A stretch of DNA of 64,000 nt from NCBI GenBank assembly GCA_964558465.1, contig CAZLEF010000010.1, positions 41,909 through 105,908 of the forward strand, read 5' to 3'. Shown in pieces: positions 16,896 to 24,623 of this stretch. The notes below the pieces were generated by a model. It saw only the letters and a list, made by a program, of their open reading frames with translations, searched no databases and had not been told where the DNA came from. Within the stretch, counting starts at the first letter, position 1, and each line of letters begins with the position of its first letter. The translations under genes and the position numbers were made by a program. This stretch comes from JACJYC01 sp964558465 (GTDB taxonomy: Bacteria; Bacteroidota; Bacteroidia; Chitinophagales; Saprospiraceae).

Positions 16896-17268
16896 GTCAA
16901 AAAATGAAAAGACGGATCAACCAACCTATTTCGACTGGGTGTTTGCGGTGGTGAAACAAATTCCAAGGGGCAGGGTCACCTCCTACGGCGCAATCGCCGA
17001 CTACCTTGCCCTTGGAGCGGCGCGTATGGTTGGTTGGGCGCTCAACCAATGCCGTACCGGCGACGGCGTGCCGGCTCACCGGGTGCTGAACCGCAAAGGC
17101 GAACTCAGCGGCAGAAATCATTTTATGACACCCACGCTGATGCAGGAACTCCTGGAGCAGGAAGGGGTTGAAGTGGAAGATAACCGGGTGACCGACTTTG
17201 ACCGGCTGTTCTGGAGCCCTGCAGCCCATCTGGGAGACAATTTTTCCATCGAAAACAAATCCCGTTAA
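16882..17268 (+). CDS. Alkyltransferase-like (ATL) DNA-binding protein of the MGMT family
   Basis: 128 residues. It has the DNA-binding core of O6-alkylguanine transferases: FDWVFAVVKQIPRGRVTSYGAIADYL with Tyr36, and ARMVGWAL with the Arg finger (R48). The active-site motif is PAHRV (64-68) instead of PCHRV, so the acceptor Cys is Ala. Proteins of this ATL type cannot transfer alkyl groups. They bind and flip O6-alkylguanine and hand the lesion to nucleotide excision repair. Here Ala replaces the Trp more usual in ATL proteins. The C-terminus extends past the family core with a short charged tail. Confidence 0.88.
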   Translation: MPFRKSKNEKTDQPTYFDWVFAVVKQIPRGRVTSYGAIADYLALGAARMVGWALNQCRTGDGVPAHRVLNRKGELSGRNHFMTPTLMQELLEQEGVEVEDNRVTDFDRLFWSPAAHLGDNFSIENKSR

Positions 17269-17275
17269 ATTTTTT

Positions 17276-17283
17276 TATTTTTG
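17276..17283 (+). promoter_or_regulatory. Possible -7 box upstream of the ECF sigma operon
   Basis: TATTTTTG matches TAnnTTTG and lies about 90 bp before the sigma gene. No TTTG lies 20 bp upstream, so the call is weak. The would-be leader contains the small hairpin TCCTTC-TGAAGT-GAAGGA at about 17309-17326. Confidence 0.3.
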
Positions 17284-17372
17284 ATGCAACCTTGATTTAC
17301 CGCCATTGTCCTTCTGAAGTGAAGGATAAACGCTGATAAGAATCGATTTTTCACCTACAAAATTGCGAGCCA

Positions 17373-17963
17373 ATGGCCATCGCCGGCTCTTTGAAACCCG
17401 ACATTGTAAAATTGGACTACGCCAACACCCATCGGGACATCGTCGAGTTGTGCAAAAAGGGAAACCGCAAAGCGCAGTTCGAAATGTACAAGCTTTACGC
17501 CAAAGCCATGTACAACGTTTGCCTTCGTATGGTGGGTAATGACCAGGATGCAGAAGACCTGCTCCAAAGTTCATTTGTTGACGTATACGCCCATTTGGAC
17601 ACGTTCCGCTACCAGTCGACCATAGGGGCCTGGATCAAACGGATCGTGGTTAACAATTGCATTAATTTTTTGAAACGCCGCCGCCTGGAAGTGGAAGAGT
17701 TTGTCCCCTTTCAGCACGACCGGGAGGACGAAGAAACCGATCCTCCTGCAGGTTTAACGGTCGAAGCAGTCAAACAAGCTTTGTTTTTCCTGCCGGACGG
17801 TTACCGGGTGGTGTTTTCCCTGTATGCACTGGAAGGCTATGATCATCAGGAGATTGCAGAAGTTTTGGGTATAACGGAAGCCACCTCCAAATCGCAGTAC
17901 AGCCGCGCCAGACGCAAATTGAAAGAGATTTTGATTGAAAAACGCTTGATAAATTATTTTTAA
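17373..17963 (+). CDS. ECF-type RNA polymerase sigma factor
   Basis: 196 residues. Region 2 spans about residues 30-95, with DAEDLLQSSFVDVYAHLDTFR and IGAWIKRIVVNNCINFLKR. Region 4 spans about 135-190, with LPDGYRVVFSLYALEGYDHQEIAEVLGITEATSKSQYSRARRKL. There is no N-terminal extension beyond a short leader. It is followed two bases later by a membrane protein that is probably its anti-sigma factor, then by a DUF4097-like gene, forming one operon. Such cassettes usually control envelope functions. Confidence 0.93.
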   Translation: MAIAGSLKPDIVKLDYANTHRDIVELCKKGNRKAQFEMYKLYAKAMYNVCLRMVGNDQDAEDLLQSSFVDVYAHLDTFRYQSTIGAWIKRIVVNNCINFLKRRRLEVEEFVPFQHDREDEETDPPAGLTVEAVKQALFFLPDGYRVVFSLYALEGYDHQEIAEVLGITEATSKSQYSRARRKLKEILIEKRLINYF

Positions 17964-17965
17964 CC

Positions 17966-18508
17966 ATGCAGCAAGATCGTTTGGAACAATTTATTTGGTC
18001 TAACCGGGAAGCTTTTGACGATGCCTCGCCGGGCTTGCGGGTATGGGCGCAATTGGAACGGCAGTTGAATGCCCGGGAAAAAAAGCGGTTTACGCCGTAC
18101 TTTTTCCTGAGATCCGCCGCCGCTGTCCTGTTGTTACTCGCCGCAGGCGCCACCATCGGGTTTTACCTCAATAATCCCAAAACCAGCGGGCAGCTGGCCG
18201 CCGCTTCAGGCGCCGACCTGAATGATCTGGAACAGTACTACAACCGGCAAGTGAATGAAAAATTTGCCCAGTTGGCCAAGTATTCCTATGACCCGACCAT
18301 CAAAGCAGACCTGGATCAAATCGACCAGGCCATGCTGGAACTCAAACAGGAGTTGTCTCTGGCGCCCAAAGGCAAAGAGAAGGAAATTATTCAACGGTTG
18401 ATCAAAAGCTACCAGTTGAAAGTCCAGATCCTGGAAAAAATGCTGGAATTCGTTCAACCGGGTCCACCGTCTGAAGAAAATAAAACGACCAATGAGGCCA
18501 GTATTTAA
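17966..18508 (+). CDS. Putative anti-sigma factor, single membrane helix
   Basis: 180 residues, starting 3 bp after the sigma gene. The short cytoplasmic N-terminus (LEQFIWSNREAFDDASPGLRVW) resembles the start of Bacteroidota anti-sigma proteins that sit beside ECF genes. One membrane helix is at about residues 49-67. The outer part is helical (NDLEQYYNRQVNEKFAQLAKY and a long KEIIQRLIKSYQLKVQILEKML stretch), so it may form a coiled coil. There is no recognisable zinc-binding motif. The role is inferred from position. The stop overlaps the next start by 17 bp, which suggests translational coupling. Confidence 0.65.
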   Translation: MQQDRLEQFIWSNREAFDDASPGLRVWAQLERQLNAREKKRFTPYFFLRSAAAVLLLLAAGATIGFYLNNPKTSGQLAAASGADLNDLEQYYNRQVNEKFAQLAKYSYDPTIKADLDQIDQAMLELKQELSLAPKGKEKEIIQRLIKSYQLKVQILEKMLEFVQPGPPSEENKTTNEASI

Positions 18509-19601
18509 GATCGGCCTGTCCCTGGCCCTTTTGGCGCTTTGTTTTTCAATGACGCCTCCGGCCTGGCAGGAATATACCCAAACCATCAAACGGGAATTTG
18601 AGATCACACCCGAAGGAACCACCAGTATCATCAACAAATACGGCAAAGTGGAGGTCAAAACCTGGAACAACAACCGGGTAAGAATAGAAGTGAAGATCCT
18701 GGTGAATACAACGAATGAGGAAATTGCCCGCTCGGTCTTCGAGCGCATCGGCGTAGCTTTTACCGATTCACCCACGCGGGTGGAAGCGGTGACCAATATC
18801 GAACCCGAGAAAAAATCCTGGTGGAGCTGGGGTTCAAACAAGGCAGACTACAGCATCAATTACGAAGTGTTCATCCCACCCGCCAACCGGCTGGAAATGG
18901 ATGTAAAATATTGTGACGTTTCTGTAGCCGAGCTGCGCGGCGACGCTTCCCTCATTGTCAAATACGGGAGTTTCGAAGCGACCGGCCTGGGGGGTAACGC
19001 GGTCGTCGACCTGACCTACGGCAAAGGAAAATTATCGAATGCCAGGGACATCAGCGCTACGGTCAGCTACAGCAACCTCCAGATCGGCGATTGCCGGGAT
19101 ATTGCCCTCAGTTCCAAGTATTCCGTTGTCGAATTGGAAAATGCCGGCGAGGTCCGGTGCGAATCCAAATCCGACACCTACCGGATCGGAAGTGCAAAAG
19201 TCATTCGCAACCTCGGAAAATACGACAACTTCAACGTCAAATCGGTCGGCGAGTTGTACATCAATTCCAAAAATGCCGACTGCCGGCTGGAAAAGGTCGG
19301 CAAAGTGCTCGACGCCAATATCTCCTACGGGAATATTTTTGTCGGTGAATTATCAAAAAGTTTCTCTTCCGTCAATCTCCTCGGAGACTATACGGATATT
19401 TCGCTCGGATTGCCCAGGGGGACACCCTATAAACTGGATGCCAGCGCCAATTACGCAGGGATCGGTTATCCCAAAATGATGACTGTAACCTACGAAAAGG
19501 AAGAAACGACTTCTCACGAAGTAAAAGGATTTGCCGGAACGGACGGCAAACCGATCAAAGCCCGGCTCCGGTACGGTGCGCTGAAAATCCGGGAGGAATG
19601 A
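18492..19601 (+). CDS. Exported DUF4097-like beta-helical protein
   Basis: 369 residues with an export signal (KIGLSLALLALCFS). The mature part begins with YTQTIKREFEITPEGTTSIINKYGKVEVKTW, the usual entry of DUF4097/adhesin-like proteins. It then consists of repeated short beta strands (VKYCDVSVAELRGDASLIVKYG, VSYSNLQIGDC and similar), as in right-handed beta solenoids. Proteins of this kind follow ECF sigma/anti-sigma pairs in many Bacteroidota genomes. The function is unknown; an envelope sensor or surface structure is possible. Last gene of the operon. No enzymatic motif is seen. Confidence 0.8.
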   Translation: MRPVFKIGLSLALLALCFSMTPPAWQEYTQTIKREFEITPEGTTSIINKYGKVEVKTWNNNRVRIEVKILVNTTNEEIARSVFERIGVAFTDSPTRVEAVTNIEPEKKSWWSWGSNKADYSINYEVFIPPANRLEMDVKYCDVSVAELRGDASLIVKYGSFEATGLGGNAVVDLTYGKGKLSNARDISATVSYSNLQIGDCRDIALSSKYSVVELENAGEVRCESKSDTYRIGSAKVIRNLGKYDNFNVKSVGELYINSKNADCRLEKVGKVLDANISYGNIFVGELSKSFSSVNLLGDYTDISLGLPRGTPYKLDASANYAGIGYPKMMTVTYEKEETTSHEVKGFAGTDGKPIKARLRYGALKIREE

Positions 19602-19603
19602 TT

Positions 19604-19735
19604 TATGGTTACATGGTTTCATGGTTTCAATGCAACCATGTGGCATAGCCATACTCCAAAGGTCCATAGGAGTCCTTCGGACCTTCGGGAAAGCGCAACC
19701 ATGCCCTCCTTTGCCTTAAGGCTATGAGGAATAAA
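19604..19735. repeat. Intergenic element with core TGTGGCATAGCCAT (copy 1)
   Basis: ATGGTTACATGGTTTCATGG units and GCAACCATG are followed by TGTGGCATAGCCAT (19640-19653), a stem CGAAGG/CCTTCGG-rich section and TTCGGGAAA. The reverse complement of 58795-58912 has the same order of parts. Conservation of both the repeat units and the unique core in two places suggests a dispersed element rather than chance simple sequence. Confidence 0.75.
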
Positions 19736-19752
19736 AAGCATAAAAAAGAGAC

Positions 19753-19878
19753 AGGATGCCCCTCCGCAGAATGAGGCGGAAGTACTGCATCCTTCGTGTT
19801 GAGTATACTAGTCCAATTTATCACTTACGGCTGTTTAGCCACTTTGGTAACTTTTTTTCGCCAAAGTGGCTTTTTTTT
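19753..19878 (+). ncRNA. Structured RNA candidate ending in a strong terminator
   Basis: AGGATGC (19753-19759) pairs with GCATCCT (19787-19793), with an inner TCCGC (19763-19767) / GCGGA (19776-19780) stem. Downstream, GCCACTTTGG (19838-19847) pairs perfectly with CCAAAGTGGC (19861-19870) and runs into eight Ts. No ORF fits. The pieces could be a small RNA with its own terminator, or the 3' end of the sigma operon transcript. No promoter was found. Confidence 0.4.
19838..19878 (+). terminator. Rho-independent terminator before the MBL nuclease gene
   Basis: A perfect 10-bp stem GCCACTTTGG / CCAAAGTGGC, a 13-nt loop containing a T-run, and TTTTTTTT directly after. It lies only 20 bp before the next start codon, so it ends transcription coming from the sigma operon or the RNA candidate, or acts as an attenuator. 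Confidence 0.8.
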
Positions 19879-19898
19879 ATACCTTCCGGCCTAAAAAC

Positions 19899-21302
19899 AT
19901 GAAGATCCAATTTTGCGGAGCTGCGCAGGAGGTGACAGGGAGCGCCCACCTGGTAACCCTTGACAACGGATTCAGGTTGTTACTCGACTGCGGGATGTAC
20001 CAGGGGTATTCCGAGGATATGAAGGATTTCAATTCCACCTGGCTGTTCGAACCTGCTGATATCGATTGTCTGATCCTTTCCCATTCCCATATTGATCATA
20101 TCGGCCGGGCGCCCCGGCTGGTCCGCGACGGGTACAAGGGGTCAATCTATTCCACCCACGCTACCAGGAGTTTATGCGCCCTGATGCTCCTGGACGCCGC
20201 CCTCATACAAGAACGGGATTCCGAATACTACAACAAACATATTTTACCCAAAAAGCGCAACGAAGAGGCCAGGGTGCCGTTGTATACCTCCGAGGATGTC
20301 AAGGCGACGATGGACCGGTTTGTCAGTTATGGTTACGAGCGCTGGTTCCATATCCATCCGGACGTGGAAGTCCTGTTCCGGGATGCGGGCCATATTCTCG
20401 GCAGTGCCAGCGTCACTTTGCGGATAAAGGAAAACGGGAAAACCGTTACGTTGGGTTTCACAGGCGATATCGGAAGGCCCAACCGGCCCATTTTAAGAGA
20501 TCCGCATCCAATGCCGGAAGCAGATTTCCTGATTTGCGAATCAACATACGGCGACCGGGATCACGAACAGCCGCCTGCGGAGGTTGAACACTTTATGCGG
20601 ATCATCCGGCACACCTGCGTTGAAAAAAGGGGCAAACTCATCATACCGGCCTTCAGTGTCGGCAGGACCCAGGAAATTGTCTACCTGCTCGATCAGTTGG
20701 AAAATGCCGGCAAACTGCCCAAAATCCCGGTATACGTCGACAGCCCGCTGGCGGTGAATGCCACGGTGGTGTTTGGCGCCCACCCGGAATGTTATGACAA
20801 AGAACTGAACGCATACCTTCTGACCGACCCCAATCCGTTCGGGTTCAACAACCTAACCTATATCAAAGAAACGGAGGATTCCAAAAAGCTCAATACCATG
20901 CAAGACCCCTGCATCATCATCAGCGCTTCCGGCATGATGAACGCGGGCAGGGTCAAACACCACCTTTTTAACAGCATTGATCAGGAGCGGAATACCATTC
21001 TGATTGTCGGGTATTGTTCGCCGGATACGCCGGGCGGAAAATTGCGCGAGGGGGTCAGCGTGCTCAAATTATTCGGCGAATTTAAACCGGTGAAAGCGGA
21101 AATTGAGATCATGGACTCCTTTTCCGCACATGCGGACCGGATGGAACTGGTGGCCTTCCTTAAAAACCAGCGCGATTCCGTTCAAAAGATTTTTCTGGTG
21201 CACGGCACGCTCGACAGGCAGGAAAAATTCAGGGACTTGCTTGCCCAAAACGGATTCAAATCGGTGGAGATTCCGGCGCTTGGGCAGAGCGTCAGGTTGT
21301 AA
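19899..21302 (+). CDS. MBL-fold / beta-CASP ribonuclease-like protein
   Basis: 467 residues from the ATG at 19899; the frame's earlier GTG lies inside the terminator. Motifs: SHSHIDHIGR (His62, His64, Asp66, His67), the GHILGSASV metal His, GDIGRPNRPIL, the beta-CASP segment ESTYGDR, IPAFSVGRTQEIVYLL, ISASGMMNAGR, and the final DSFSAHADR and FLVHG. This is the architecture of CPSF-73-like bacterial and archaeal RNA nucleases (COG1236, with RMMBL domain). It probably processes RNA in the cytoplasm. A very strong inverted repeat follows directly. Confidence 0.92.
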   Translation: MKIQFCGAAQEVTGSAHLVTLDNGFRLLLDCGMYQGYSEDMKDFNSTWLFEPADIDCLILSHSHIDHIGRAPRLVRDGYKGSIYSTHATRSLCALMLLDAALIQERDSEYYNKHILPKKRNEEARVPLYTSEDVKATMDRFVSYGYERWFHIHPDVEVLFRDAGHILGSASVTLRIKENGKTVTLGFTGDIGRPNRPILRDPHPMPEADFLICESTYGDRDHEQPPAEVEHFMRIIRHTCVEKRGKLIIPAFSVGRTQEIVYLLDQLENAGKLPKIPVYVDSPLAVNATVVFGAHPECYDKELNAYLLTDPNPFGFNNLTYIKETEDSKKLNTMQDPCIIISASGMMNAGRVKHHLFNSIDQERNTILIVGYCSPDTPGGKLREGVSVLKLFGEFKPVKAEIEIMDSFSAHADRMELVAFLKNQRDSVQKIFLVHGTLDRQEKFRDLLAQNGFKSVEIPALGQSVRL

Positions 21303-21303
21303 T

Positions 21304-21380
21304 GTTGATTTGTTTATTTGTTGATTTGTTGATTTGAGGACCTTCGTCGAATCAACAAATCAACAAATAAACGCATCAAC
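21304..21380. repeat. Near-perfect 32-bp hairpin made of TTGATTTG repeats
   Basis: The left arm 21304-21335 (units GTTGATTT) and the right arm 21349-21380 (units AATCAACA) are complementary at 29 of 32 positions, with a 13-nt loop. The hairpin lies exactly between two convergent genes, 2 bp after one stop and 7 bp from the other. It would work as a bidirectional terminator or 3'-end stabiliser. Confidence 0.9.
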
Positions 21381-21386
21381 AAAAAA

Positions 21387-22112
21387 CTACACCTTCGGAT
21401 TCTGGATCTTATTCAGCAACAGGGCTGCCCGGCGCATAAAGTCTTCATGATGGTCGGTGTATTCGTTGTACACCATCATCAGGCGGGCGGCGTCGAACGC
21501 AGCTGATTTCGGTACGATCTGACGGGAAGCGATCGGGTGCAGCCAGTACTCCTGGTTTGCGGCGCGCAGGTAGTTCCGGTCGTAATCGAAATCAATGACA
21601 ACAGACAGCTTGTTCAGGGAGAAGAGGTAATCCGTCTCCTTGTTCAGGTCTTTCTGGAGGTCAACGATGCTGAATCTTTCAAAGTTTACCCCTGTTCTTT
21701 CGCAGAGGAAAATGTCCCGCCGGCCGTCGAAGACAATAATGTCCCGGAAGCGGTATTTCTTGAGGTTTTTCAGCAAGAAATTTTTGATGGGCATTTTGGT
21801 GGGTCGAAGCTGTTTGAAGGCGTACTTCAGGTTGTCTTCACTCAACCTGTATTCCTCATCAAACTGGCGGCGCCTGCGCGTTTTCATATTGATCACTTCC
21901 TTGCCGCGGCCAATGGTATGGCCCAACTCGTTGACCTTTGCAAAAACGTCGACCACTTCAACATTGGCGCTGTTGGTCCAACTTTCTAAAAAAATCTTGT
22001 TTGAGCCTTTTTCGAAAACAAGAAGCGCGATTTCACTTATCGCATAAAAGTTGGGGTATCCACCGTAAATGTTGCCATACTTTAATTCTAAAAATGCAAT
22101 ATTAGTGTTCAC
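21387..22112 (-). CDS. Conserved hypothetical protein, possible RNase H-fold (DEDD-like)
   Basis: 241 residues, no signal peptide. Its layout recalls DEDD exonucleases: an opening strand NIAFLELKYG with an acidic residue, ISEIALLVFEKG, a middle strand DIIVFDGRRDIFL, RFSIVDLQKDL, and a late helix SAAFDAARLMMVYNEY that resembles ExoIII motifs. The first DxE pair is not intact (it reads ELK), so activity is doubtful. I do not recognise a named family. It stands alone, convergent with the MBL nuclease gene across a hairpin. Confidence 0.55.
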   Translation of the reverse strand: MNTNIAFLELKYGNIYGGYPNFYAISEIALLVFEKGSNKIFLESWTNSANVEVVDVFAKVNELGHTIGRGKEVINMKTRRRRQFDEEYRLSEDNLKYAFKQLRPTKMPIKNFLLKNLKKYRFRDIIVFDGRRDIFLCERTGVNFERFSIVDLQKDLNKETDYLFSLNKLSVVIDFDYDRNYLRAANQEYWLHPIASRQIVPKSAAFDAARLMMVYNEYTDHHEDFMRRAALLLNKIQNPKV

Positions 22113-22283
22113 GGTTTTGGTTGTTTATTACAAAAAATATTTTTGGGTTGTGAATCTGTTTACTGAGTGCCGGGGCATTTATCCTGCAATTTAGGGATAA
22201 AAATCTGAATGTGCGCATTCAAAAGCGGCACAAAATTAAATTTCTATGTCAATTTACTGCAAGATTGTCAAAGAAATATTCGA

Positions 22284-23387
22284 TTAGTGCGCAAATAAAA
22301 ATCTGCCGTTCTCGTAAATTTTTTCATCGTCGGCATAAATTTCGCCGCCGTTCCTCATTTCGGTGATCATATCCCAGTGGACGGGCGATTGGTTTTTGCC
22401 GCCGGTCTGGAGGTATGACTGGCCGAGGGCCATGTGGATCGTCCCGCCGATCTTTTCGTCAAACAGGATATTGCGGGTCATCCGGTCGATCTTGTAGTTG
22501 GTGCCGATGGCGGCTTCGCCGAAACGCCGGGTCCCTTCCATGCTGAAAACCTGATCGAGCACCTCTTTGCCTTTGGCGGCCTCCCATTTTTCAATATACC
22601 CGTCTTTTACCCAGAGGGTTACCTCTTCTACTTCCTTGCCCATATACAAAGCTGGAAAGGAAAAATGCACCACGCCGTTTACAGAGTCTTCGACGGGGGA
22701 GGTAAATACTTCGCCGGAGGGCATATTGGTCTGGCCGTCCGAATTGATCCAGGTGCGGCCGCGGGTGGAAAAGCGGATATCCATGCCGTTGCCTTTATAC
22801 CGGATCTGTTCCCGGGCGTTGAGCAGGTCGACGATCTTTTGTTGTTTTCTGCGCACTTCCAGCCAACTGGCCACGGGGTCGGGTTCGTACAGATTGCAGG
22901 CGCCGTAAACAAAACGTTCGTATTCCTCCAGAGACAACCCGGCTTCCTGGGCGCTGGCCAGGGTCGGAAACTGGCAGAGGTTGCGTTTGAGTTCCCGGGT
23001 AGCGGTTCTTTTAAAATAAAGATCCGAAGCAGGTTTGAGGGCTGCTTGCCGGATGGTTGATTTTTGGGGGTCGACGTTCTGGTCTTCCCGCAGGTTGAAA
23101 GGAGCCCGGATGTAGAGGTAGGCTTCAAATTGGGCCATAGCGGTCTCATAAAGCGGTGAGATCCAACGGAGTTGATCTTCCTGCGCTTCTGCCAGGAAAA
23201 TGCGGTTTTGTTCGCGGATCTCCAATTGGATCTCCACGTGGGCCCCTGCCCGGGTAGCCAGGCGATAAACCTCCCTGACCAGGGGTTCGGCAAGGGTGGT
23301 AGAACGGATCAGCAAACGGTTGCCGGGTTGGATGTCGAGGCAATAATGCACCAGCAGTTCGCCGTACTTTTCAAGGATGCTTTTCAA
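22284..23387 (-). CDS. M29-family aminopeptidase
   Basis: 367 residues, with the start taken as TTG 23387 (N-terminus LKSILEKYGELLVHYCLDIQPG). No ATG lies between the stop of hflX and the conserved region, and longer starts would run through hflX codons. All metal-site motifs of AmpS/PepS/AmpT enzymes are visible: NMPSGEVFTSPVEDSVNG, GEAAIGTNYKID, GGTIHMALGQSY and SPVHWDMITEM. It removes N-terminal amino acids from peptides in the cytoplasm. Last gene of a five-gene minus-strand operon, 13 bp after hflX. Confidence 0.92.
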   Translation of the reverse strand: MKSILEKYGELLVHYCLDIQPGNRLLIRSTTLAEPLVREVYRLATRAGAHVEIQLEIREQNRIFLAEAQEDQLRWISPLYETAMAQFEAYLYIRAPFNLREDQNVDPQKSTIRQAALKPASDLYFKRTATRELKRNLCQFPTLASAQEAGLSLEEYERFVYGACNLYEPDPVASWLEVRRKQQKIVDLLNAREQIRYKGNGMDIRFSTRGRTWINSDGQTNMPSGEVFTSPVEDSVNGVVHFSFPALYMGKEVEEVTLWVKDGYIEKWEAAKGKEVLDQVFSMEGTRRFGEAAIGTNYKIDRMTRNILFDEKIGGTIHMALGQSYLQTGGKNQSPVHWDMITEMRNGGEIYADDEKIYENGRFLFAH

Positions 23388-23400
23388 GTTGTCTGCTTTT

Positions 23401-24615
23401 TTACCAACGCTGGGCGTGGTAGGGATAACGTATGGTATATTGTTCCCGGACCATCTCCATGATTTTGCTGCGCAACACATCAATGTTCTCCCGGGTATGC
23501 GCGGAAACCAAAAGGTTGTCATATCCGAATAAGAACCGGAGGCTGCCTTGCAGGCCTTCTTCGATCTCTGCTTTGCCCTCGTCGTCGAGGTAAGGGTCGA
23601 AGTATTTTTCCCGGTAAAGGTCAATTTTGTTAAAAACCATCAACAAAGGTTTGTTGAGTGCGTCCAGTTCCTGGAGGGTTTGGTGGACGGTCCGGATCTG
23701 GTCTTCGTGTTGGGGGTGGGCAATATCCACCACATGCAACAGGATATCGCTCTCCCGAACCTCATCGAGGGTGGATTTGAAGCTTTCGACCAGGTGGTGG
23801 GGCAGTTTCCGGATAAACCCGACGGTGTCTGAAAGCAGGAACGGCACATTCTCCCAGACAACCTTCCGGACGGTGGTATCGAGGGTGGCGAACAGTTTAT
23901 TTTCGGCAAAGACTTCGGATTTGCTGAGCAGGTTCATCAGCGTGGATTTGCCGACATTGGTATAACCCACGAGGGCCACCCGGATGAGTTCGCCGCGGTT
24001 TTTCCGCTGGGTGATGTTTTGTTGTTCGATCTTTTCCAGTTTCTTTTTCAGCAACCCGATTTTATCCCGAACGATCCGCCGGTCCGTCTCGATTTCCTTT
24101 TCACCGGGGCCCCGCATACCGATACCGCCGCGCTGGCGTTCGAGGTGCGACCAGAGGCCGCGCAACCTGGGCAACATGTATTGCATCTGGGCCAGTTCCA
24201 CCTGGGTTTTTGCCTGGGCGGTCTGGGCCCTGCTGGCAAAAATATCGAGGATGAGGCTGCTCCGGTCAATGATCTTCACCTTGAGGGCTTCTTCCAGGTT
24301 GCTGAGTTGTTTGCCGGTCAGGTCGTCATCAAAAATGACCAGGTTGATGCGCTCGTCCTTATCCACATATTCCTGGATCTCCTCGAGTTTGCCTTTGCCG
24401 ATAAAGGTGCGCGGGTCGGGCCGGGGCAGCCGCTGGATGAACCGTTTGACGCTTTCGGCGCCGGCGGTCAGGGCGAGGAACTCGAGTTCGTCGAGGTACT
24501 CCTGTACCTGGGCTTCCGTCTGGTCGCTGTGGATCATACCGACCAGGACCGCGTATTCGGTGGTTTTTTTAATACCTAACTTCTCTTTTTCGCCTACATT
24601 CCACTGGTTGTCCAT
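23401..24615 (-). CDS. hflX: Ribosome-associated GTPase HflX
   Basis: 404 residues from the ATG at 24615, 8 bp after the upstream stop; an earlier start at 24675 would overlap the EnvC-like gene. The N-terminal HflX domain has DPRTFIGKGKLEEI, FDDDLTGKQLSNLE, and the glycine-rich RQRGGIGMRGPGEKEIE linker. The G domain carries GYTNVGKST (about 215), DTTVR, DTVGFIRKLP and NKID. HflX splits or rescues stalled ribosomes under stress. The position within an envelope operon is notable. Confidence 0.96.
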   Translation of the reverse strand: MDNQWNVGEKEKLGIKKTTEYAVLVGMIHSDQTEAQVQEYLDELEFLALTAGAESVKRFIQRLPRPDPRTFIGKGKLEEIQEYVDKDERINLVIFDDDLTGKQLSNLEEALKVKIIDRSSLILDIFASRAQTAQAKTQVELAQMQYMLPRLRGLWSHLERQRGGIGMRGPGEKEIETDRRIVRDKIGLLKKKLEKIEQQNITQRKNRGELIRVALVGYTNVGKSTLMNLLSKSEVFAENKLFATLDTTVRKVVWENVPFLLSDTVGFIRKLPHHLVESFKSTLDEVRESDILLHVVDIAHPQHEDQIRTVHQTLQELDALNKPLLMVFNKIDLYREKYFDPYLDDEGKAEIEEGLQGSLRFLFGYDNLLVSAHTRENIDVLRSKIMEMVREQYTIRYPYHAQRW

Positions 24616-24623
24616 AACAGGTT

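Noticed and set aside
23388..23624. Extended N-terminus of the M29 peptidase frame
   Set aside because: It would run through hflX codons and gives Cys/Trp/Arg-rich sequence; TTG 23387 gives the family N-terminus.
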